A DNA stretch of 11,750 bases from Rhodoferax sp. UBA5149 (lineage in GTDB: Bacteria > Pseudomonadota > Gammaproteobacteria > Burkholderiales > Burkholderiaceae_C). The first letter of the stretch is position 1; every line of letters begins with the position of its first letter. This document shows, in pieces, positions 6,844 through 11,750 of the stretch. Both the position numbers and the translations under genes were made by a program. The stretch spans positions 6,481 to 18,230 of the forward strand of contig NZ_DHXT01000069.1 of NCBI RefSeq assembly GCF_002413825.1, given 5' to 3'. Below the pieces are notes generated by a model. The model was not told the origin of the DNA. It worked only from the letters and a program-made list of their open reading frames with translations, and did not search any database.

Positions 6844-8335
6844 TCCCTTGAGCGAGCGGCAGCGTGCGGCCGTAGTTGATGGTGTTGGTGGCACGGCGCA
6901 TGTAGGCTTTCCAGGCGTCGGAGCCTGATTCACGGCCGCCACCGGTTTCCTTCTCGCCGCCAAACGCACCACCGATCTCGGCCCCACTGGTGCCGATGTT
7001 GACGTTGGCGATGCCGCAGTCCGAGCCGCGTGCCGACGTGAACAGCTCGGCTTCACGCAAGTCCTGCGTGAAGACGGCAGACGACAAACCGTGGGCGACC
7101 GCGTTGTTGAGCGCAATCGCCTTCTCGAAGCTGTCATAAGGCACCACGTACAAAATCGGCGCAAAGGTCTCCCGCAGCATCGGCCCGCTCTGCGTTGCCA
7201 GCTCGACGATGGCCGGACGCACGTAGAACGCGGACATCTCACCCACCGCCTCGCGGCCGCCAAAGTGAACCTGAGCACCGCCCTCCTTCGCCTGCGCCAG
7301 CGCCTGCTGCATGGCGTCAAACGCGCGCTGGTCGATCAAAGGCCCGACCAGCGTGCCGGTGGCCAGCGGATCGCCCACCGACAGGCGTTCGAACACGCGC
7401 GCCAGCGAGGCCAGCAGGCTGGCATAGATCGAGCGATGCACGATCAGCCGGCGCAAACTGGTGCAGCGCTGGCCGGCCGTGCCCGCCGCCGAAAACACCG
7501 CGCCGCGAACCACCAGCTCCAGATTGGCCGAAGGGCAGACGATGGCCGCGTTATTGCCACCGAGCTCCAGCAAGGAACGCTTGAATAGCGAAGCACAGGC
7601 CACGCCCACGGCCCGGCCCATGCCGGTGGAGCCGGTCGCGCTGACCAGCCTGACATCGGGGTGCGACACCAGGGCTTCGCCGACCAGCCGGTCGCCGATC
7701 AAGAGCTCACTCAAGCCCGCCACGTCCAGCCCCTGCGTCTGGGCCGTCTGCAAGAGCAACCCGTTCAAGGCGAGCGCCGACAAGGGCGTCTTCTCGGACG
7801 GCTTCCACATCAGCGTGTTGCCGCACACCAGGGCCAAGGCGGCGTTCCAGGCAAACACGGCCATGGGAAAGTTGAAGGCAGAAATGATCCCGACCACGCC
7901 CAGCGGATGCCAGGTCTCCAGCAACTTGTGGTCCGGGCGCTCGCTGGCGATGCTCAGACCGTAGAGCTGGCGCGACAGGCCGACGGCGAATTCGCAAATA
8001 TCCACCACCTCCTGAACCTCACCCAGACCTTCCTGCACGATCTTGCCGGTCTCCAGCGTGATCAGGCGCCCCAGCGGCTCCTTGTGGCGGCGCACCGCCT
8101 CGCCCAACGCGCGCACCAGCTCACCGCGCTTGGGGGCCGGCACGTCACGCCAGCTCAAATAACGGGTGTGGGCACGCGCGATGGCGGCGCTGGCCTGCGC
8201 CGCCGTGCTGACGGCGACGCGCGCCAGCAGGCTGCCGTCGATCGGCGTGTGGACCGCCAGCCCGGTGGGGCTGTCGCTCGGCAGCACCAGGCCAAGCGCC
8301 TTGAAAATGGTTTGGACGTCCGTGGTGTAGCTCAT
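6827..8335 (-). CDS. amaB: ALDH7-family aldehyde dehydrogenase (antiquitin / AmaB-like, piperideine-6-carboxylate dehydrogenase)
   Basis: 502 residues from ATG 8335, preceded by AGAAAG at 6-nt spacing; an in-frame TTG at 8356 is a weaker alternative. The NAD(P) aldehyde dehydrogenase active site is complete: FNFP with Asn155, WKPSE with Lys178, GSTGMG (235-240), catalytic base Glu257 in LLELGG, nucleophile Cys291 in GQRCTS. The C-terminus (EIGGAFGGEKETGGGRESGS, 453-472, then a tail ending GRTLPLAQGIKFEV) is characteristic of ALDH7A1/antiquitin, so the expected reaction is alpha-aminoadipate semialdehyde (in equilibrium with piperideine-6-carboxylate) to alpha-aminoadipate, in lysine or pipecolate breakdown. 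No other lysine-pathway gene is visible here, so the true substrate may be a different aldehyde. It is convergent with crcB, and no clear promoter was found upstream. The family call is firm; the substrate is inferred. Confidence 0.9.
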   Translation of the reverse strand: MSYTTDVQTIFKALGLVLPSDSPTGLAVHTPIDGSLLARVAVSTAAQASAAIARAHTRYLSWRDVPAPKRGELVRALGEAVRRHKEPLGRLITLETGKIVQEGLGEVQEVVDICEFAVGLSRQLYGLSIASERPDHKLLETWHPLGVVGIISAFNFPMAVFAWNAALALVCGNTLMWKPSEKTPLSALALNGLLLQTAQTQGLDVAGLSELLIGDRLVGEALVSHPDVRLVSATGSTGMGRAVGVACASLFKRSLLELGGNNAAIVCPSANLELVVRGAVFSAAGTAGQRCTSLRRLIVHRSIYASLLASLARVFERLSVGDPLATGTLVGPLIDQRAFDAMQQALAQAKEGGAQVHFGGREAVGEMSAFYVRPAIVELATQSGPMLRETFAPILYVVPYDSFEKAIALNNAVAHGLSSAVFTQDLREAELFTSARGSDCGIANVNIGTSGAEIGGAFGGEKETGGGRESGSDAWKAYMRRATNTINYGRTLPLAQGIKFEV

Positions 8336-8392
8336 GGTCTGCTTTCTATCGTTCAATGCCCCGGTGGCATCATCGCCGGCATCGTGGCCCTA

Positions 8393-8518
8393 AATCATCG
8401 CGAAGCCGCCTGATGTGACCATGGCGCGTGCCAACTGGCCGTGCAAATCAGAGGCCACCACGCCCAAACGGATGCCTGCATCGGTGAGCAGTTTGTGCCG
8501 CCTGTTCCTCGTTTTATC
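8393..8518 (-). pseudogene. Decayed IS110-family transposase fragment
   Basis: The minus-strand frame reads DKTRNRRHKLLTDAGIRLGV followed by VASDLHGQLARAMV. This resembles the central part of IS110/IS1111 transposases, where a basic segment of TRxRLHKLLxDAGIKL type leads into a (V/A)SDxxGxxxRAM motif. Only about 40 residues align, against some 330-400 in an intact enzyme. The frame has no catalytic DEDD residues or start and closes at TAG 8390-8392, so it is a relic. The identification is from family memory; the similarity could be checked by translated search. Confidence 0.5.
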
Positions 8519-8604
8519 GCCGCTTCTGCTCACACGAATGAAAATGCCGTTTATCAAGAAAATGCAACTACATCCTTGACTTGTCGGGAAGTCCCTGTAG
8601 AAAG

Positions 8605-8624
8605 TTAGTGGCATGAGCCACTAA
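8605..8624. repeat. Perfect 8-bp inverted repeat (hairpin)
   Basis: TTAGTGGC (8605-8612), ATGA loop, GCCACTAA (8617-8624). The stem is perfect but no T-run follows on either strand. It could be a protein-binding site, an RNA hairpin or a scar of the neighbouring mobile element. Confidence 0.5.
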
Positions 8625-8671
8625 AACAATGGGCGCGCCCAGCGCGGTTGTTTGTCAATGGCGCACGAAAA

Positions 8672-8698
8672 TGCTACATTATTTATAGCTACATACGC
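8672..8698 (+). repeat. Dispersed 27-bp repeat, copy 4 (intergenic)
   Basis: TGCT (8672-8675), N9, ATAGC (8685-8689), N6, CGC (8696-8698). This is the only copy outside a gene; it lies about 80 bases past the stop of the acyl-CoA ligase. GCTA/TAGC arms allow a small hairpin. Confidence 0.6.
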
Positions 8699-8776
8699 TT
8701 TATGGACGGGGGCTGGAGGCCTATTTTATTCATAACCCCGACGCCACCACCACCGCCCACCCAGCACCAGCAGGCG

Positions 8777-10411
8777 TCAGCTGAACACGCCCCCGTACTG
8801 CTTGCGAAGATCCGCTTTCTGCACCTTGCCGGTTCCCCCCACCGGCAGGGCGTCCAGGAAAATGACATCGTCCGGCACCCACCATTTGGCGACGCGCTCG
8901 GTGAGAAACGCCAGGATTTCCTCACGCTCCACGGTTTGCCCCGGCTTGCGCACAATGAACAGCAGGGGACGCTCATCCCACTTCGGGTGCTTGACGCCGA
9001 TGACCGCCGCCATGGCCACCGCCGGGTGACCGACGGCGACGTTTTCCAGGTCGATTGAGCTGATCCATTCGCCGCCGGTCTTGATGACGTCCTTGGCACG
9101 GTCCCGGATCTGCATGACACCCGAGGCATCGATGGTGGCAATGTCACCGGTCGGGAACCAGCCATCCACCAGGGGTGAAGTCTCGCCCTTGTAGTAGCCC
9201 GTCAGTATCCATTGCCCGCGCACCATCAACTCGCCCTGCGACACGCCGTCGCGCGGCAAGGTGGTGCCGTTTTCATCCATCACCTTGATCTCCACGCCAA
9301 AAACCGACTTGCCCTGTTTCGCGATGACCGCATGCTGCTCAGCCGGCGTCAAATTCATGTGCTTCGTCGCCAGGCAGCCGATGGTGGCGGTCGCTGTGGT
9401 TTCCGTCATGCCCCAGCCATGGCGAACCTCGACGTCATATTCGTCGGCAAACTTGGCGATCAAGGCGGCGGGCATGGCCGAGCCACCCACGCCGGTACGC
9501 CGCATGGTCGAAAAGCGCAGGCCGTGTTGCTCCACGTGATGCAGCAATGCCAGCCAGATGGTGGGCACGCCCGCACTGACGGTCACTTTCTCCGTCTCTA
9601 TCAGTTCATACAGGCTGGCGCCGTCCAGGCGCGGTCCGGGCAACACCAGCTTGGCGCCGCCCATGGGGGCCGCGTAGGGAATGCACCAGGCATTGATGTG
9701 GAACATGGGGACCACGGGCAGCACCGTGTCTTTGGGCGACAACGAGATCGAGCCCGGCATGCAGCCTGCCATGGCGCTGAGCACGATGGCCCGGTGCGAA
9801 TACAGCACCCCCTTGGGGTTGCCGGTGGTGCCCGAGGTGTAGCACAGGGCGGCGCCGGTGCGCTCGTCGAACTGGGGCCAGTTAAATTGTTCGCTCTGCG
9901 GCGCAATCAGGTCCTCGTAGCACAGGACGTTGTCCACGCCCTGCGTAGCAGAAATCACAGCGGGCATGTTCGCCGCGTCGCTCATGCAAACCCAAGCCTT
10001 GACCTTGGGGCAGTGTGGGGCCACGCCCTTGACCAGCGCGGCAAAGGTGCTGTCGAACAGTATCACGCTGTCTTCGGCGTGGTTGATGATGTAGATCAGT
10101 TGCTGTGGGTGCAACCGCGGGTTGCAGGTGTGCATGACCATGCCGCTACCCGACACCGCGTAGTAGGCCTCCAGATGGCGATGGTTGTTCCAGGCGATGG
10201 AGCCGACGGCGCTGCCCGCCTCCAGGCCCAGGTGTTTGAGCGCGTTGGCGAGCTTGCGCGCGCGTGCGGCGCACTGGGCATAGGTGTAGCGAAACAGCGG
10301 GCCATGCGTCTCGCGCGAGACGACTTCGACGTCGCCGAACTGGGCGGCACCATGTTCGATGACATCAGAGATCAAAAGAGGGCGGTCCATCATGAGGCCG
10401 GGTTGAAGCAT
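8777..10411 (-). CDS. AMP-forming acyl-CoA ligase (medium/long-chain fatty-acid CoA ligase type)
   Basis: 544 residues, normal for the family. The start at 10411 has TGGAG 9 nt upstream; later methionines (codons 7 and 8) lack a ribosome site. ANL-superfamily motifs are all present: P-loop YTSGTTGNPKG (191-201), GWGMTETT (332-339), TGD (421-423), the hinge RDRAKDVIKTGGEWIS (436-451) and the catalytic lysine Lys529 in GGTGKVQK. The enzyme activates a carboxylic acid to acyl-AMP and then acyl-CoA in the cytoplasm. Overall it resembles AlkK-like medium-chain and DmdB-like (methylmercaptopropionate) ligases; the chain or substrate cannot be fixed by reading. It follows the aldehyde-oxidoreductase-type genes on the same strand but has its own promoter-like sequence 164 nt away, so it may activate acids formed by aldehyde oxidation. 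Confidence 0.9.
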   Translation of the reverse strand: MLQPGLMMDRPLLISDVIEHGAAQFGDVEVVSRETHGPLFRYTYAQCAARARKLANALKHLGLEAGSAVGSIAWNNHRHLEAYYAVSGSGMVMHTCNPRLHPQQLIYIINHAEDSVILFDSTFAALVKGVAPHCPKVKAWVCMSDAANMPAVISATQGVDNVLCYEDLIAPQSEQFNWPQFDERTGAALCYTSGTTGNPKGVLYSHRAIVLSAMAGCMPGSISLSPKDTVLPVVPMFHINAWCIPYAAPMGGAKLVLPGPRLDGASLYELIETEKVTVSAGVPTIWLALLHHVEQHGLRFSTMRRTGVGGSAMPAALIAKFADEYDVEVRHGWGMTETTATATIGCLATKHMNLTPAEQHAVIAKQGKSVFGVEIKVMDENGTTLPRDGVSQGELMVRGQWILTGYYKGETSPLVDGWFPTGDIATIDASGVMQIRDRAKDVIKTGGEWISSIDLENVAVGHPAVAMAAVIGVKHPKWDERPLLFIVRKPGQTVEREEILAFLTERVAKWWVPDDVIFLDALPVGGTGKVQKADLRKQYGGVFS

Positions 10412-10448
10412 TGCGAGGGTCTCCAGGTTAAGTATTCAGTCGGCGCGC

Positions 10449-10477
10449 AGTGTAGGCCATAACATTGGCGGGGTGAA
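10449..10477 (-). promoter_or_regulatory. Candidate promoter of the acyl-CoA ligase
   Basis: On the minus strand: -35 TTCACC (10477-10472, 4 of 6), exact 17-bp spacer, -10 TACACT (10454-10449, 4 of 6). Transcription would start near 10442, giving a leader of about 30 nt before the ATG at 10411. Confidence 0.45.
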
Positions 10478-10499
10478 GCAAATGCGAGTCAGCCGCCGC

Positions 10500-10572
10500 G
10501 CCGGGCCGCCCCAAGCAAGGTGCGACCCCCTCGGGGGGCAGCGCAGTACACGCAGTGGCAAGCGTGGGGGCC
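10500..10572. repeat. GC-rich intergenic palindrome block (Comamonadaceae type)
   Basis: Contains the hairpin CCCCC-TCG-GGGGG (10526-10538) flanked by GGCCGCCCCAAGCAAGG on one side and GCAGTGGCAAGCGTGGGGGC on the other. From memory this arrangement recurs at gene ends in Comamonadaceae. It lies directly after the stop of the last gene of the upstream operon and before the ligase promoter, so it is well placed to end that transcript, although no T-run follows on either strand. Confidence 0.55.
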
Positions 10573-10575
10573 ATA

Positions 10576-10875
10576 TCAGCCACCACCGCGCTGCATGTAT
10601 AAATCAAAGCGTTTCATGAACGCGTGGCGCTGGGCCTCATCCAGCCCGGCAAAGCGAAAGCGCACCAGCAGGCGGGGCATGCGCATCAGCGCGATCACAC
10701 GCGGCTCACCGGTGCGCCAGGTCAAACCGAGTGCGCCGTCGCCAATTCGCACACCGGCAGCGTTTTCCTGCAACTTCCAGAAATGATCACCAATCGCGTC
10801 GGGCAGCCACCTCAGCCAGTCGGCCTCGGTGCAGCCCATCTCACGCTCGAAGCGCTCCTCGTAGAAGGACTGCAT
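10576..10875 (-). CDS. Small uncharacterised protein of an AOR-type operon (AorE-like by position)
   Basis: 99 residues. I do not recognise a domain. Visible features: an acidic, aromatic N-terminal half (FYEERFEREMGCTEADWLRW, 4-23), a probable beta-rich centre (VRIGDGALGLTWRTGEPRVI, 42-61), a basic helical C-terminal part and a tail QRGGG. Its ATG overlaps the TGA of the MoaD-like gene by one base (TGATG), a strong sign of translational coupling and a shared process. In the aldehyde oxidoreductase operons I recall from Aromatoleum and Thauera, a small protein follows the MoaD-like gene, with a suggested role in cofactor assembly; that assignment here is positional only. No signal peptide or membrane segment. 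Confidence 0.8.
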   Translation of the reverse strand: MQSFYEERFEREMGCTEADWLRWLPDAIGDHFWKLQENAAGVRIGDGALGLTWRTGEPRVIALMRMPRLLVRFRFAGLDEAQRHAFMKRFDLYMQRGGG

Positions 10876-11129
10876 CAGCCCCCTGCAATCGGGGGCCAGA
10901 TGGCCAGCACATCACCTGCCAGCAAAGTCTGGCTCAGGCGTTTCTCCGGCTCAATATATTTGCCGTTGATCAGCACCAGATGCACCAGCTTGGGCGGCAG
11001 GCCGTAGGGCTCGATGATCTGGCTGATGGTGGCGTCCGGCGCAACGTCAAGCTCCAGCACGTTGGTGTAGCGCGCTTGCATCGGCAGGTAATCCGTGAGC
11101 GAGGCAAACAGCTTGAAGGTGATCTTCAT
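10875..11129 (-). CDS. MoaD/ThiS-like beta-grasp sulfur-carrier protein
   Basis: 84 residues with the MoaD/ThiS pattern: N-terminal strand ITFKLFASL, the TISQIIEPYGLPPKLVHLVL region, the ING turn (54-56), LLAGDVLAIWPPIAGG at the end, finishing in the free Gly-Gly that is adenylated and thiocarboxylated in this family. MoaD supplies dithiolene sulfur to molybdopterin; ThiS supplies thiazole sulfur. No MoaE or thiamine genes are visible nearby, and the gene sits 12 nt after an FAD/NAD oxidoreductase gene, as in operons of tungsten aldehyde oxidoreductases, where a MoaD-like protein (AorD) is thought to serve the tungstopterin cofactor. Fold and tail are firm; the dedicated tungsten-cofactor role is inferred. 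Confidence 0.87.
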   Translation of the reverse strand: MKITFKLFASLTDYLPMQARYTNVLELDVAPDATISQIIEPYGLPPKLVHLVLINGKYIEPEKRLSQTLLAGDVLAIWPPIAGG

Positions 11130-11141
11130 GGTCCGAAAATT

Positions 11142-11750
11142 CTATCGCCTCCGTGCGTCCTGCGCGCCTGACCAGCCGCTCTGCGCCTGGGCACTGGCCA
11201 GGTAGGCCTCCATCAGCTTGGTGGGGTCGTTCTTGAGGGTTTCTTTCCAGTCACCGAGCCGCACCTGGCCTTCCACCAGCCCGCGCATCACGCCCACGTG
11301 CTCGGTCCAGCCCACGCTGTTGCAGCCCACCAGCACGTCGTCCTTGAACTGCAGGCTGAGGTGGCGGCCCGCCACCGGGTCGGTCAGCTCCACATGCTCG
11401 CCACCGGGCACGCCCTGCCAGTCGCCAAAGCTGGTGGAAATCAGCCCCAGCGTATCCAGCACGTTGATTTGCGTCACGCCTTTGAGCTCGACGGCGGGCG
11501 CGCTGCCACGGCCAAAGGCCACCATGTTCATCGCGGCCACGCGCGCCTGCTCGGCGGCATTGGGCTGGATGGCACTGACGATGGTCTTGCCGCTGACCTT
11601 GTCAAAGGCTTCGCAGCAATCGCCCGCAGCGTAGATGCCGGGCACGTTGGTTTGCAAATGCTCATCGGTGAGCACGCCCAGCAGGCAGGTGATGCCGGAT
11701 TTTTCCAGAAAGCCGATGGCGGGCCGGACGCCGGCGGCGCTGATGACCAG
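11142..11750 (-). CDS. FAD/NAD(P) pyridine nucleotide-disulfide-type oxidoreductase, C-terminal 202 residues (5' end outside window)
   Basis: The frame is open from base 11750 down to TAG at 11144-11142; an internal methionine-like GTG at 11675 is not the real start because coding similarity continues upstream (LVISAAGVRPAIGFLEKSGI). The motif TNVPGIYAAGDCCEAFD (34-50 of the visible part) is the second FAD-contact motif of class I flavin oxidoreductases (nitrite reductase NADH subunit, rubredoxin/ferredoxin reductase, CoA-disulfide reductase types). The N-terminal FAD and NAD(P) dinucleotide folds must lie outside. The family moves electrons between NAD(P)H and a partner protein. The following MoaD-like gene, 12 nt away, suggests the AorC role: NAD-linked flavin subunit of a tungsten aldehyde oxidoreductase. 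Confidence 0.85.
   Translation of the reverse strand: MVISAAGVRPAIGFLEKSGITCLLGVLTDEHLQTNVPGIYAAGDCCEAFDKVSGKTIVSAIQPNAAEQARVAAMNMVAFGRGSAPAVELKGVTQINVLDTLGLISTSFGDWQGVPGGEHVELTDPVAGRHLSLQFKDDVLVGCNSVGWTEHVGVMRGLVEGQVRLGDWKETLKNDPTKLMEAYLASAQAQSGWSGAQDARRR

Larger units (their letters stand above)
8336..8776. other. 441-base intergenic stretch: mobile-element remnant, hairpin, palindrome and repeat
   Basis: This stretch between two minus-strand genes has no intact gene. It contains an IS110-like transposase fragment (8393-8518), a perfect hairpin (8605-8624), a 12-bp palindrome TGGGCGCGCCCA (8630-8641), and dispersed repeat copy 4 (8672-8698). Local composition varies sharply, AT-rich near 8530-8575 and 8665-8735, GC-rich elsewhere, as expected for a patchwork of insertions and decay. 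No convincing promoter for the dehydrogenase was seen, and no clear terminator after the acyl-CoA ligase. Confidence 0.6.

Noticed and set aside
8390..8614. A 74-codon minus-strand open frame as an intact small gene
   Set aside because: The first half looks non-coding and only the last part resembles a transposase, so it is better read as a relic joined to chance sequence.
8740..8765. CCACCACCACCGCCCACCC as a microsatellite or regulatory repeat
   Set aside because: Short and imperfect triplet run in GC-rich DNA; nothing beyond base composition supports a role.
9212..10462. A 416-codon open frame antisense to the acyl-CoA ligase gene
   Set aside because: Same explanation: low-complexity His/Arg/Gly-rich translation opposite a gene with all ANL motifs intact.
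10597..10620. AT-rich TGCATGTATAAATCAAAGCG as a further repeat copy
   Set aside because: It lies in the coding sequence of the 99-residue protein and does not keep the box spacing of the family.

Overview
The window is about 62% G+C by eye. It looks like a chromosomal segment of a betaproteobacterium, most likely Comamonadaceae (Polaromonas, Rhodoferax, Variovorax or Acidovorax type). The case rests on protein style, on two GC-rich intergenic palindrome blocks of a kind I associate with that family, and on a short dispersed AT-rich repeat (TGCT-N9-ATAGC-N6-CGC) found four times. No tRNA, rRNA, CRISPR array or intact mobile element was seen.

Left part (1-6816). A divergent cassette: on the minus strand a MarR-like winged-helix regulator (2848-3399) followed by a fused HyuA-HyuB ATP-dependent 5-oxoprolinase (2723 to beyond base 1); on the plus strand a complete TRAP transporter dctP-dctQ-dctM (3566-6400), then a CrcB fluoride channel (6433-6816). 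The intergenic region 3400-3565 has back-to-back promoter-like elements overlapping one palindrome, the likely regulator operator. A periplasmic DctP next to a 5-oxoprolinase suggests uptake of pyroglutamate (5-oxoproline) and ATP-driven opening to glutamate. That substrate is inferred, not shown.

Middle (6827-8776). An ALDH7/antiquitin-type aldehyde dehydrogenase (amaB-like) runs convergently towards crcB. Behind it lies a 441-base gene-poor stretch with a decayed fragment of an IS110-type transposase, a perfect 8-bp hairpin, a GC palindrome and one copy of the dispersed repeat.

Right part (8777-11750, all minus strand). An AMP-forming fatty acyl-CoA ligase with its own promoter-like sequence is preceded by what looks like the 3' end of a tungsten aldehyde oxidoreductase (AOR) type operon: the C-terminal 202 residues of an FAD/NAD(P) oxidoreductase, a MoaD/ThiS-like beta-grasp protein ending in Gly-Gly, and a 99-residue uncharacterised protein ending in Gly-Gly-Gly and translationally coupled to it. 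If that reading is right, the AOR large subunit and a ferredoxin lie just beyond base 11750. Aldehyde oxidation (AOR, ALDH7) followed by CoA activation of the acid would then be the common theme of this half.
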